This document shows positions 7,370 through 15,807 of a stretch of DNA of 47,754 bases, one piece after another; within the stretch, counting starts at the first letter, position 1; every line of letters begins with the position of its first letter. Both the position numbers and the translations under genes were made by a program. Below the pieces are notes generated by a model. It was not told the DNA's origin and ran no database searches. It saw nothing but the letters and a program-made list of their open reading frames with translations. Origin of the DNA: DASPJR01 sp035628505 (GTDB lineage Bacteria > Planctomycetota > SZUA-567 > H5-PLA8). The DNA is taken from contig DASPJR010000182.1 in NCBI GenBank assembly GCA_035628505.1, positions 1 through 47,754 of the forward strand. Reading direction: 5' to 3'.

Positions 7370-7963
7370 CTCGAGAGCCTTGATCACTTCGTCGACGCTC
7401 AGCGCCTGGCCGAGCACCGGATAGATCTCTTTTTCAACGTAGTCCTGTGTTGTCTTCGCGCCCGAGGCAACAGCGTTGCGTGCGACGGTGACGTGGAAGC
7501 CGTAGTCATACGCGCTCCGCGCGGTGGCTTCGACGCAGACATTGGCGAGGAATCCGGCGCAGACGACGTTCTTGATCTTGTGCTTGTCGAGAATCGCTTT
7601 GAGCTCGGTATTTGAAAAGCCGCTCAGCGCGCGCTTGCCGGTCAGGACGACGTCGCCGGGCTGGGGCTTGAGTTCATCGATGAGCTCGGTTCCCCAGGCG
7701 CCGGGCTTGAACGCGCCGCCTTCTTTGGCGCCCTTGATGATGCCGACCATGCACTGCTGGTTGACCCAGTTTTCATCCATCACAAACGGCGAATGGATGA
7801 TGAGAGCGCCCCTGGCGCGCGCTTCCTTCGCGAGCTTCACCGCGTTAGCGACGGTGTTGAGCCGCGCGATTTCGTCTTTGACGACGCCGTAGAGCTTGCC
7901 GTCGGGCTTGCAGAATTCGTTCTGAAATTCGATGAGGACGATTGCGGTCTCTTTGGCTTTCAT
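7367..7963 (-). CDS. Isochorismatase-family cysteine hydrolase
   Basis: This 198-residue alpha/beta protein belongs to the isochorismatase-like hydrolases (nicotinamidases, N-carbamoyl amidases and relatives), which use an Asp-Lys-Cys triad. The Lys (TGKRALSGF, K110) and Cys (GFLANVCVEATAR, C143) are in place. The position normally held by the catalytic Asp is Glu12 (VLIEFQNEF), a conservative but notable change. Start ATG 7963 has AAAGGAGAGG seven bases upstream; the frame upstream to 8038 has no such signal. It is monocistronic between repeat families B and C. It is probably cytoplasmic; the substrate cannot be told from sequence. Confidence 0.85.
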   Translation of the reverse strand: MKAKETAIVLIEFQNEFCKPDGKLYGVVKDEIARLNTVANAVKLAKEARARGALIIHSPFVMDENWVNQQCMVGIIKGAKEGGAFKPGAWGTELIDELKPQPGDVVLTGKRALSGFSNTELKAILDKHKIKNVVCAGFLANVCVEATARSAYDYGFHVTVARNAVASGAKTTQDYVEKEIYPVLGQALSVDEVIKALE

Positions 7964-8047
7964 GCAGGCCTCTCCTTTATATGGGGCGCTCGGGTTTGTT
8001 GACCAGTAGCGTCTACACCGGGTGAAGGTGTTTTGCAAATCATGTAC

Positions 8048-8180
8048 ACGACTTCAACACGGAGGCACGGAGGACACGAAGGCCACGGAGAAGGGTGAGA
8101 ATGTAGAAAAGAGGATTTGGAGAAAGTCTGATTACTACTCCGTGTGCTCCGTGCTCTCCGTGCCTCCGTGTTGAGGTCGT
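8048..8180. repeat. Inverted CACGGAG array pair, family C
   Basis: Left arm 8048-8090 reads ACGACTTCAACACGGAGGCA and continues with further CACGGAG-like units. Right arm 8138-8180 is its inverted, diverged counterpart (CTCCGTG units ending TTGAGGTCGT). About 47 bp lie between. The right arm runs to the stop codon of the AraC gene. Confidence 0.75.
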
Positions 8181-9307
8181 CAGATGCTCTGCGCCCGCCG
8201 GTAGGCCTTGGGCGTGACGCCGGTGAGTTTGCGGAATGTCCGGAAAAAATGTTCGGGGGCGTTGAAGCCGCAGGAGAGGGCGATCTGCAGCGTCCCCGTG
8301 TCCGACTGCGTCAGCAGTTCCTTGGCGCGCTGAATGCGCAGTGCGTGCAGGTAATCGGTGAGCGTGTGGCCAGTCTGGGCTCGGAACAAACGCGAGAGAT
8401 ACGGCGCGCTGGTGTGCGTGGCATCCGCGACGTCGACCAGGCTGATCGCCTGGCTGTAGTTTGCGCGCATGAACGCGAGTGCGCGTTCAACGGGCTCGGC
8501 GCGCTTCTGCGTCGGGAGGCGCAGCGGATCGGTTTTCGTCACCGACAAAATTGGCATGAAGTCGCGCAGGATCTGTTCGCAAACTCGAACGAGCTCCGTG
8601 AGCGCAAACGTGCGGAAGAGCCTGTCGACGCTCGCGCGAAACGGAAAGTTGAGTCCCTCGCGATGATCGATCTCGCGCGTGAGCATCAAAATCAGCTCGA
8701 GAATCTTGCGGCGTACGGTGTTGAGGACCTTGTTGTTGCGCGTAAGAAGAATGTCGCCCCACGCGCGGAACGGAACGAGCCACCCCGGATCGCCGCTGCG
8801 CACCGCCTGGATGACGGCATTGCGCGCTTCGATTTCCTGCGAAAAAGAAATGGCGGTGCTGAACTTTTTCGTGATGGCTTCGAGCTCTCTCGCGCGAAGC
8901 TGATGGATCGAATTCTGCACGCCGCGGATGAGCTTGGCGGCAAATCGGCATTCGACGGGCTCGCCGAAGATAATGTCGCTGCGCTTCAGCAGGCGCTTTC
9001 GAAACGGCTCGAAGCTGCCGTTGAAGCAGAGGTACGTGATGCCCGGATGAACTTCCATCAGGTGAAAACGCTTGAGACGCGCAAAGCGCGGCGGCGGATT
9101 CGAAACATGCTGGATAGCAGCGATGTTGAACGGAATCGAAAGCCGCGCCTGCTTAATGTACGCACGCAGAAAAGCAGGCGAGGGCGGCGGGCCGCCGTAG
9201 ATGCCTTCGTAAAGCGACGGGCGCAGCTCGCCGCTTGCGTTTCGCAGGACGTCCCGTGCGAAAACCGGCGCGTCCTTCCGCAGAGCCCGCTGGTTAAAAA
9301 AAGTCAT
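8180..9307 (-). CDS. AraC-family transcriptional regulator
   Basis: The C-terminal 100 residues form a typical AraC/XylS double helix-turn-helix: ISLVDVADATHTSAPYLSRL is the first HTH, and TLQIALSCGFNAPEHFFRTF with KLTGVTPKAYRR the second. The middle (AVRSGDPGWLVPF..ILELILMLTREIDHREG) resembles the linker of AraC proteins with PocR-type ligand domains, so residues about 20-170 are probably a sensory domain. The ligand is unknown. The start is uncertain: ATG 9307 is used here, and GTG 9328 would add seven residues; neither has a good ribosome site. It is transcribed divergently from the LamG/DUF1549 gene 116 bp away and is a reasonable candidate regulator of it. Confidence 0.82.
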   Translation of the reverse strand: MTFFNQRALRKDAPVFARDVLRNASGELRPSLYEGIYGGPPPSPAFLRAYIKQARLSIPFNIAAIQHVSNPPPRFARLKRFHLMEVHPGITYLCFNGSFEPFRKRLLKRSDIIFGEPVECRFAAKLIRGVQNSIHQLRARELEAITKKFSTAISFSQEIEARNAVIQAVRSGDPGWLVPFRAWGDILLTRNNKVLNTVRRKILELILMLTREIDHREGLNFPFRASVDRLFRTFALTELVRVCEQILRDFMPILSVTKTDPLRLPTQKRAEPVERALAFMRANYSQAISLVDVADATHTSAPYLSRLFRAQTGHTLTDYLHALRIQRAKELLTQSDTGTLQIALSCGFNAPEHFFRTFRKLTGVTPKAYRRAQSI

Positions 9308-9423
9308 AAATGCGTTAATAATCTCCACGACAATGAGCGCACAGGTGATTTATATTGCCTTCGCTTTGAAAAGAAAGATATTTCGCAGGGCGTGGTTTAG
9401 ATGATCGTGAGGGGGCTCTTTAC

Positions 9424-12400
9424 ATGCGAAACACGATACAGCTCAGGCTGCTCTTTCTGATCCTGATCGCCTGCTCGGCCGCAAGCGCCGCGGAACGCAA
9501 GACACCCGCCTACGCCAAAACAGTTCTCGCCGATGACCCTGTCATCTACTGGCGCCTGAATGAAGGCGAAGGCTCGACCGTGGGCAACAGCGCGACGGCT
9601 GACAACAGCTTCTCCGGCGAGCCCGTCGGCAGCGTGCAGCTTATGCAGGCAGGGCCGCGACCGGAATTCCTGCCCGATTTTGAACCGGGAAACGCGGCCG
9701 CAGTTTTCGACGGCAAAGGCTCGTTCATCCGCGTGCGCGACACCGGCGCCGAAAGCGTGATCGACTTCGACAAGGGCGATTCGCTTACGCTCGAAGCCTG
9801 GGTCAACCTGAAGCACATCCAGAACGGCCAGAACGTGTACATCATCGGCAAAGGGCGCACGCAGAACGCGGGTGTTCGGCCGCACAACCAGAATTACGCG
9901 CTGCGTCTGCGCGGTCAGGAAAATACTGCGCGCATCAGCTTCGTCTTCCGAGACGCTGCAAATCCGGCGAGTGGCGACGAAGCGCACTGGCATCGCTGGA
10001 CGTCGGATGTCGGCTTCGCCGAGAAATCGGGCTGGCATCACGTGGCCGTCAGCTACACGTTCGGCGCGAGCGGCTCCGTGCGCGGCTACATCGATGGCGC
10101 GGAAGTGAAGGGCCGCTGGGACATGGGCGGCCCAAGCGACGCGGCACCGGTTGTGGACGACGATGAGATCTGGATCGGATCATCGATGGGCGGTTCGCCC
10201 CTCTCCAGCTTCAACGGCTCAATTGACGAAGTGGCGATCTACCGCAGCATCGTCAGCCCCGAGCGCATGAAACTGCGCTACCGCGCAAACACCGGTGTCT
10301 CGCGCTTTGGCGATCCCGATGGCAGCAATGACGATGGCCAGGCGAACGCGAAAATTGAATCTGCCGATGTGATCCCGAGCGTCGAGCCCAAGACTCTGAT
10401 TGCGCCGCCTGTTGATCTACCGAAGGACGCCGTGCGCGTGGAGATTCTCGAAGGCTTCGCAAAGATTGATTCGGAAGCGATTCCAAACGCCAAGATCACA
10501 GCGACTTATCTGGAGCCTGCATTCGCCTTTGTCACCTTTCCGAAAAAGTACGATGCAAAAGGCCTGATTACCGACCGCAGCAATCCATTCCTGCTGCGCG
10601 CGACGGCTTCGATCGAACTGCCGCCGGGCGAACACAAGCTCATGCTGCGCGCGCGCAACATGACGCGCCTGCTGATGGATGGAACCGTGCTCACGTCCAC
10701 GCCGCAGCCGAAAGGCGATGCAAGCGGTCACGGCAAAGTTCCGCCGCCGGCGGTACCGCTTTTCCCGAACGCGCGGCTGCTCAAGCCGGGGCATAACGAG
10801 AAGATCGTTACCATTAAAGGAGACGGCAAGCCGCATGTGCTCTCGCTCGAAATTTTTGTCGGCGGCGGCAAGCTGCGGCCGGAAGTCGGCGAGCTCTCCC
10901 TGAGCATCGCTAAGGCCGGCTCGGACGTTTACACGCTCGTCAGCCCCAAGCTGAACGTGCCGCTCACTGACGACGCCTTCGACGCCTTCGCGCAGGAGCA
11001 GCGCAAGTCTCACGCGCTCGCCGACGCCCAGAACCGCAGGGCAGCAGGTGCGAAAGAAGCCGAGTACTGGGCGATGCGCCACGAGCTCGCACGCAAGCTC
11101 GCAACGCCGATGAGCATTCCAAAGGATTATGTCGACCTGTTGATCAACGCGCCGCTCGCCGGAAAAAATATCAATCCAGCGCCGCAAGCCGATGACTGGG
11201 CCTTCCTCCGCCGCGTGACGCTCGACACGACCGGCCTGGTGCCGACCCCGGAGCAAATCCAGCGCTTTGTGACCAACTCAAGCCCCACCAAACGCGCCGA
11301 GCTGATCGACAGCCTGCTCAACGATCCGGCCTGGGCCGATCACTGGGTCAGCTACTGGCAGGACGTTCTCGCGGAGAATCCGGGGCTGCTCAAGCCGGAG
11401 CTCAATAACACCGGGCCGTTCCGCTTCTGGATCCACGAATCACTCGCCGACAACAAGCCGATGGACCGCTTTGCCACCGAGTTGATCATGATGGAAGGCA
11501 GCAAGTTCGGCGGAGGCCCGGCGGGATTCGCGATGGCTTCGCAGAACGATCTGCCGATGGCCGAGAAGGCGCACATCGTTGGCAAGGCGTTCCTGGCCTT
11601 TGAAATGAAGTGCGCGCGCTGCCACGACGCGCCGAGTCACGCCTTTGTGCAGAAAGATCTGTTCAACGTCGCCGCGATGCTCAAGAAGACAGCGCTGGAT
11701 GTGCCGAAGACCAGCTCGATTCCGCGCAGCGAAGCCGAGCTCAAAGAGCTCGCCGTCACCGTTTCGCTCAAGCCCGGCACGACCGTTCAGCCTGTATGGC
11801 CGTTCGAAAAGCTCCTGCCGGCAGTGGGCAGCGCAAAAGATCTTCCCCCCGGCGTGCTGCGCCAGCCGAATGACTCGCGCGAGCAGCTTGCGGCGCTGGT
11901 GACATCGCCGAAGAACGAACGTTTCGCGCAGGTGCTGGTCAACCGCGTGTGGAAGCGCCTCATGGGCTGGGGCATCGTCGAGCCAGTTGACGACTGGGAA
12001 ACGGCCAAGCCGTCGCACCCCGAACTGCTCAAGTACCTGGCGCATGAACTCGTCACGCACGGCTACGATCTCAAGCACGTGGCAAAAGTGATTCTGAACT
12101 CGCAAGCCTACCAGCGCGCAGCGATCGATCCCGGCGAGGCCGCCACGCGCCATGCGCCCGCTCGCCGGCGCATGACCGCCGAGCAGATCGTCGACTCGCT
12201 CTTCGCGGCGTCCGGCAAAAAGCTGGGCACCGAAGAACTCACCTTCGACGTCGACGGCCGGCAGAACATCGACGCGTTCCTGAACTTCGGCGTCCCACGC
12301 CGCGCGTGGGAATTCTCTTCACTTTCGAACGAGCGCGACCGTCCGGCGCTGTCGCTGCCGGTGGCGCAGACGATCACCGACGTTCTTACGCGCTTCGGCT

Positions 12401-12888
12401 GGCGCGAGTCGCGGCAGGCGCCGATCACCGATCGTGAGAACGCCGTTACCGTGCTGCAGCCGGCGATTCTGGCCAACGGCATCGTCGCCAACCGCATCGC
12501 GCGTCTTTCTGATGACAGTGCGCTGACCGAACTCGCTCTAAAGGAGCAGCCGCTCGACGTGCTGATCGCTCAGGTTTTCCAGCGCATTCTCTGCCGTCCG
12601 CCGAGCGCCACTGAAGCCAAGACGTTCACTGACTTGCTGAAGGAGGGCTACGCGACACGGATCGTGAAAGATGCCGCGCTGACGAAAAAAGGCATCGTGG
12701 CCGGCGGCCGCATCGTCTCCTGGTCGAATCATCTCAGTCCCGAGGCGACTCAGATCAAGATGGAGCTGGAAAAAGCTGCGCGCGAAGGCGAGCCGGTGAC
12801 CCAACGTCTGAACGCCCCGTGGCGCGAGCGAATGGAAGACATGATCTGGACACTGATCAATTCGCCCGAGTTCCTTTTCGTGCCGTGA
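9424..12888 (+). CDS. Secreted LamG + DUF1549 (PSCyt2) + DUF1553 (PSD1) protein
   Basis: The 1154-residue product has an N-terminal signal peptide (RLLFLILIACSAASA, cut near 22). A LamG/concanavalin-like jelly roll spans about 35-285 (DPVIYWRLNEGEGS, LTLEAWVN, FNGSIDEVAIYRS), followed by a beta-rich linker. DUF1549 spans about 575-780 and DUF1553 about 830-1150. A single c-type haem motif, CARCH (C730, C733, H734), lies in the DUF1549 part, as in the Planctomycetes cytochrome-like proteins. Family members are periplasmic or surface proteins of unproven reaction, often proposed to act in polysaccharide breakdown. ATG 9424 has GAGGGGG eight bases upstream. It is directly followed by the partner DUF1501 gene; a REP-like pair lies in the 90-bp gap. 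Confidence 0.9.
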   Translation: MRNTIQLRLLFLILIACSAASAAERKTPAYAKTVLADDPVIYWRLNEGEGSTVGNSATADNSFSGEPVGSVQLMQAGPRPEFLPDFEPGNAAAVFDGKGSFIRVRDTGAESVIDFDKGDSLTLEAWVNLKHIQNGQNVYIIGKGRTQNAGVRPHNQNYALRLRGQENTARISFVFRDAANPASGDEAHWHRWTSDVGFAEKSGWHHVAVSYTFGASGSVRGYIDGAEVKGRWDMGGPSDAAPVVDDDEIWIGSSMGGSPLSSFNGSIDEVAIYRSIVSPERMKLRYRANTGVSRFGDPDGSNDDGQANAKIESADVIPSVEPKTLIAPPVDLPKDAVRVEILEGFAKIDSEAIPNAKITATYLEPAFAFVTFPKKYDAKGLITDRSNPFLLRATASIELPPGEHKLMLRARNMTRLLMDGTVLTSTPQPKGDASGHGKVPPPAVPLFPNARLLKPGHNEKIVTIKGDGKPHVLSLEIFVGGGKLRPEVGELSLSIAKAGSDVYTLVSPKLNVPLTDDAFDAFAQEQRKSHALADAQNRRAAGAKEAEYWAMRHELARKLATPMSIPKDYVDLLINAPLAGKNINPAPQADDWAFLRRVTLDTTGLVPTPEQIQRFVTNSSPTKRAELIDSLLNDPAWADHWVSYWQDVLAENPGLLKPELNNTGPFRFWIHESLADNKPMDRFATELIMMEGSKFGGGPAGFAMASQNDLPMAEKAHIVGKAFLAFEMKCARCHDAPSHAFVQKDLFNVAAMLKKTALDVPKTSSIPRSEAELKELAVTVSLKPGTTVQPVWPFEKLLPAVGSAKDLPPGVLRQPNDSREQLAALVTSPKNERFAQVLVNRVWKRLMGWGIVEPVDDWETAKPSHPELLKYLAHELVTHGYDLKHVAKVILNSQAYQRAAIDPGEAATRHAPARRRMTAEQIVDSLFAASGKKLGTEELTFDVDGRQNIDAFLNFGVPRRAWEFSSLSNERDRPALSLPVAQTITDVLTRFGWRESRQAPITDRENAVTVLQPAILANGIVANRIARLSDDSALTELALKEQPLDVLIAQVFQRILCRPPSATEAKTFTDLLKEGYATRIVKDAALTKKGIVAGGRIVSWSNHLSPEATQIKMELEKAAREGEPVTQRLNAPWRERMEDMIWTLINSPEFLFVP

Positions 12889-12941
12889 TTGTGGTGCGAA
12901 CTTTAGTTCGCACGATTCGCGAACTGATGTTCGCGCCACAA
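12889..12941. repeat. REP-like inverted pair, family A, copy 2
   Basis: Arms 12889-12914 and 12916-12941 are inverted copies of the family A unit (TTGTGGYGCGAACTTTAGTT type) with one base between them, forming a near-continuous hairpin. It begins at the first base after the DUF1549 stop codon and ends 37 bp before the DUF1501 start, so it lies inside the presumed operon. Confidence 0.75.
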
Positions 12942-12978
12942 AGATGCTGCCCATGCCACATACACAGGAGTGCGTAAC

Positions 12979-14265
12979 ATGAATTATCTTTCCCGCCGCG
13001 AATTCCTGAAGACCGCCGGCTACGCCGGCCTGGCCGCTTCTGCGCTGCCGAACTTCGCGCGCGCCGAAGAAGCGCAGCCGGTCGGCAAGGCCGAGCACTG
13101 CATTTTCATCTGGCTCGGCGGCGGCATGGCGCAAATCGACACGTTCGATCCAAAAGGGCGCGGCGATGGCAAGAAAGTGCCGGGCTGCTACTACGACACG
13201 ATCGATACCGCCATCCAGGGCGCGAAAGTCTGCAAGCACCTCAGCCGCTGCGCGCCGATCCTCGATCGCTTCATTCTCTTCCGCACCGTTCATCACGATG
13301 TCGTCGATGAGCACGCCGCCGCGACCAACCGTCTTCACACCGGCCGCCCGACCAGCGGCACCGTCGTCTATCCGTCAGTCGGCTCGGTGATTTCGCATCA
13401 GCGCGGCACCGCCGCCGAAGGCGTTCCGGCTTACGTCGTGATGGGCTATCCCAATCTCACGCGCGGCCCGGGATTCCTCGGTTCGAAGTACGGCTACCTT
13501 TACCTGATCGACACCGACAGCGGGCCGAACGGTCTTTCGCGGCCGCCGGAGATCAGTGCCGAGCGCCAGTCGCGGCGCGAAGCGCTGCTCACGCAGGTGC
13601 GCGGCGAATTCCGCGATCGCACTAAAGCTGACAAGGCCGTCGAAGAGTACGACTCGACCGTCGCCGAAAGTTTCCGCCTGGCCGGCCCGCGCTTCATGGA
13701 CGTGTTCGATCTCAAGAAGGAGCCGGCCGCGCTTCGCGAAGCGTACGGCGGCGAATTCGGCCAGCGCTGCCTGCTCGCGCGGCGCCTGGTGCAGGCGGGC
13801 GTGCGCTTCTCGGAAGTCTCTTTCAACCTGAACTTCCTGAACGGCACCGGCTGGGACACGCACAATCAGGGACAGCTGCAGCAGCACGCGCTCATAGAGG
13901 AGCTCGACAAGGCGCTGGCGACTCTCGTACTCGATCTCGAAAAGAACAAGCTGCTCGACAAGACGCTCGTGGTGGTCGCGACCGAATTCGGCCGCCCGCC
14001 CGGTTTCGACGGCGGCGGCGGACGCGGGCATCAGTCGAAGGCCTTCAGCTGCGTGATGGCCGGCGGCGGGCTGAAGACCGGCCAGGTGATCGGCGAAACC
14101 GACGACCTCTCGAAGACGATCGCCAAGCGTCCGGTCTCAGTGCCCGATTTCCACGCGACGATGTACGCCGCGCTCGGCATCAATCCGGATAAGTACCTGT
14201 ACGACGACGAGCGCCCCGTGCCGATCACCGATCAGGGCAAAGCCGTGCGCGAGGTGTTTGCGTAG
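12979..14265 (+). CDS. DUF1501 family protein
   Basis: The 428-residue product matches DUF1501 proteins, a sulfatase/alkaline-phosphatase-fold family that pairs with DUF1549/DUF1553 genes in Planctomycetes and Verrucomicrobia. The N-terminus (SRREFLKTAGYAGLAASALP) is Tat-like, with Arg-Arg followed by a hydrophobic stretch, suggesting folded export. Family blocks include IFIWLGGGMAQIDTFDPK, DEHAAATNRLHTGRPT, GWDTHNQG and VVVATEFGRPPGFDGGGGRGH. ATG 12979 has AGGAG eight bases upstream and is preferred to GTG 12970. It probably works with the upstream gene product in the cell envelope; the reaction is not established. A terminator-like hairpin lies about 110 bp downstream. Confidence 0.88.
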   Translation: MNYLSRREFLKTAGYAGLAASALPNFARAEEAQPVGKAEHCIFIWLGGGMAQIDTFDPKGRGDGKKVPGCYYDTIDTAIQGAKVCKHLSRCAPILDRFILFRTVHHDVVDEHAAATNRLHTGRPTSGTVVYPSVGSVISHQRGTAAEGVPAYVVMGYPNLTRGPGFLGSKYGYLYLIDTDSGPNGLSRPPEISAERQSRREALLTQVRGEFRDRTKADKAVEEYDSTVAESFRLAGPRFMDVFDLKKEPAALREAYGGEFGQRCLLARRLVQAGVRFSEVSFNLNFLNGTGWDTHNQGQLQQHALIEELDKALATLVLDLEKNKLLDKTLVVVATEFGRPPGFDGGGGRGHQSKAFSCVMAGGGLKTGQVIGETDDLSKTIAKRPVSVPDFHATMYAALGINPDKYLYDDERPVPITDQGKAVREVFA

Positions 14266-14377
14266 CGTTTAACTTACGAGAGGCTTCCAGCCTGCGAGTG
14301 TCTATGGAGCGCGGGCGTCCCGCCCGCCTGCCTGCCGCGAGTGAGATGTCCCCTCACTATAAAGAGATGCTTAGCGC

Positions 14378-14399
14378 TCGCGATTTGTCGCGACTTTTT
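14378..14399 (+). terminator. Probable intrinsic terminator of the DUF1501 operon
   Basis: TCGCGA (14378-14383), a four-base TTTG loop, TCGCGA (14388-14393), then CTTTTT. The stem is short (6 bp) but GC-rich and followed by a T run. Confidence 0.5.
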
Positions 14400-14573
14400 G
14401 CATAATTTTTTCTGCACGTGCGCGCACCTCGAGCCCGCTTCACCGGTTCTCCCCTCATTCATACTGAGACGATTTGCCTGTGGCATTAGCGACTCAGATT
14501 TTTAAAAATCTTTTCCCGTCCACACAAGCTCAGCCGTGGCTGGGACTTGCATTGCGGTAAAAAACCCTCGGCT

Positions 14574-14781
14574 GGTGGCACTGGCTCGGCCGCGGCCGTT
14601 GGCGGCCTAGCCAGTGCGATCGCGGAGGGCGCATGAATCATGCGCGAGTCGTTCTCCCTCGCGCCGAGATACGATCGTTCGCGGACGCGATGTGCCGTTC
14701 GCACGAATTCTATTGCAGAGTCTCAAACCCGCAGACACACTGGCTAGGCCGCGATACGGCCGCGGCCGAGCCAGTGCCACC
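14574..14781. repeat. REP-like inverted pair, family D
   Basis: Arm 14574-14618 (GGTGGCACTGGCTCGGCCGC..) and arm 14736-14781 are near-identical inverted copies of about 45 bp enclosing 117 bp. Each arm folds on itself through CACTGGCT..AGCCAGTG. The right arm ends 35 bp before the next gene. Confidence 0.8.
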
Positions 14782-14816
14782 ATTTTTCAAGCCGGTGCCA
14801 CCAATCGATTTTCACC

Positions 14817-15083
14817 ATGATTCGACACAGGCGACTGAACTTTCATCTCACGACTTTACTTGTGGTCGTTTTGCTCGCGGGAGTAATTCTGAATTATGAA
14901 GTTACTGTGCAGATAGAGATATGGTCTAAAATACATTCGACTAAAACGGGATTGAAATTAAGCAGAGCGGAAAGTGCTTTTTGGCTGGGGTGCGTTGGGC
15001 GAGGAATCTTTTGGGTTTTCATACTGGTAGTAATAGGGTATCTCGCTGAACTGACCATGCAAAGAAAGAGGGAGAATAAATGA
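14817..15083 (+). CDS. Small membrane protein, 88 aa
   Basis: A basic N-terminus (MIRHRRLNFHLTT) leads into a hydrophobic helix at about 12-26; a second helix spans about 55-77 (FWLGCVGRGIFWVFILVVIG), followed by a basic tail (QRKRENK). The RRLNFHLTTL opening resembles a class of short membrane proteins common in PVC genomes, but that is recollection, not a search. Third codon positions are less GC-rich than in neighbouring genes, so the gene may be foreign or non-optimised. No ribosome site is evident before ATG 14817, which lies just after repeat family D. Function unknown. Confidence 0.5.
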   Translation: MIRHRRLNFHLTTLLVVVLLAGVILNYEVTVQIEIWSKIHSTKTGLKLSRAESAFWLGCVGRGIFWVFILVVIGYLAELTMQRKRENK

Positions 15084-15118
15084 GGCTGCATGTTGCAACT
15101 TAGTTGAAAAGCTCTTTT

Positions 15119-15179
15119 CGCGGGTGGTACAGATAGACGCGGAGCGGCTATCTGTGTCGAGCGTAGCGAGATTTCAACG
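15119..15179 (+). repeat. 61-bp REP-like unit, family E, left copy
   Basis: Starts CGCGGGTGGTACAGATAGAC and ends GATTTCAACG, with an internal hairpin ACAGATAG..CTATCTGT. It matches the right copy at 15467-15527 in inverted orientation at 54 of 61 positions. Confidence 0.85.
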
Positions 15180-15233
15180 CTGAAGAGAAAGCCTATTGGC
15201 CGCACGCGTCGGCGCGATTAAAACGACTATCGC

Positions 15234-15398
15234 ATGAGCCCGCCAGTACAAACACGTCCGCGCCGGGAAATTTTCGATATAGAAGGTCATGCCTATTTCG
15301 TCTCGTTCACCTGTTACCGCCGACTCTCGCTGCTCGGCCGCAGTGTGACTGGCCCTGGAGCAGTGCAGCGTAGTTTGAAAGGACAGGCGATCCTGTGA
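15234..15398 (+). pseudogene. Remnant of a REP-associated tyrosine transposase (RAYT, Y1_Tnp type)
   Basis: An ATG at 15234 opens a 54-codon frame. Its first about 34 residues (basic start, then IEGHAYFVSFTCYRRLSLL) look like the N-terminus of RAYT/IS200-like transposases, where a strand of the type YHVTFxTxxRxPLF leads into the HUH domain. After LSLL the likeness stops: the sequence runs into unrelated DNA and a TGA at 15396. The HUH motif and catalytic Tyr are absent, so it cannot be active. It lies between the two inverted family E units, as an active RAYT would lie between its REPs. The assignment rests on about 20 residues. Confidence 0.55.
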
Positions 15399-15466
15399 GG
15401 CTTGTGCCGATGGACGGGCCGATTGTTTTCGGAACGCTAAGCCCGCGGGCGAAGCCCACTCTGAAA

Positions 15467-15527
15467 CGTTGAAATCCCGCTTCCCGGGACACAGATAGCC
15501 GCTGCGCGTCTATCTGTGCCACCCGCG
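15467..15527 (-). repeat. 61-bp REP-like unit, family E, right copy
   Basis: Inverted partner of 15119-15179, same length, 7 mismatches clustered mainly in the 3' third. The truncated HEAT coding sequence starts just beyond it, so this unit probably marks a break point. Confidence 0.85.
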
Positions 15528-15807
15528 TTTCCCTTATGTTGGAAAGAATCCCAACCAACCCCATCCACCGCACCCAGATCGCGAAAAAGCCGTGACAGCG
15601 TTGATCAAAGCACTCGCTGATGACGATCCTGAAGTTCGCTCAAGCGCAGCTTGCGGGCTGGGCTATATGGAATCCGAAGCGAAAGACGCTGTGAGCGCGC
15701 TCAATCAGGCACTGCAGAGGGAAACGAACTCGCACGCTCGAACGTGGATTACCCAGGCAATAGATTACATTGAAAACGGACGGGTCCGCCGGTTCAGATC
15801 CAAGTAA
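15528..15807 (+). pseudogene. 5'-truncated HEAT-repeat gene fragment
   Basis: From about 15560 the frame reads HPDREKAVTALIKALADDDPE and on through VRSSAACGLGYMESEAK, a clear PBS-lyase/HEAT repeat, followed by a second helix pair and a stop at 15807. The in-frame GTG at 15592 could start a 71-residue product, but it lies inside the first repeat helix and has no ribosome site. The HEAT likeness continues upstream with no start codon until the family E repeat is reached. The best reading is the 3' end of a HEAT gene cut by repeat insertion or recombination. Confidence 0.5.

Larger units (their letters stand above)
14266..14816. other. 551-bp gene-free region rich in hairpins
   Basis: No credible gene was found. 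From left to right it holds GCGGGCGTCCCGCCCGC, a palindromic REP-like motif near 14310; a GTGAG/CTCAC hairpin (14341-14356); a terminator-like hairpin (14378-14399); and the family D inverted pair (14574-14781). Short frames here are rich in Arg, Ala and Pro and follow the repeats. Confidence 0.6.

Noticed and set aside
8144..9400. 418-codon plus-strand frame
   Set aside because: Antisense to the AraC regulator, with no recognisable motif and reading through a repeat.
14486..14704. 72-codon minus-strand frame and overlapping plus-strand frames in the DUF1501 downstream region
   Set aside because: They run through the family D repeats, have Arg/Ala/Pro-rich composition and no ribosome sites.
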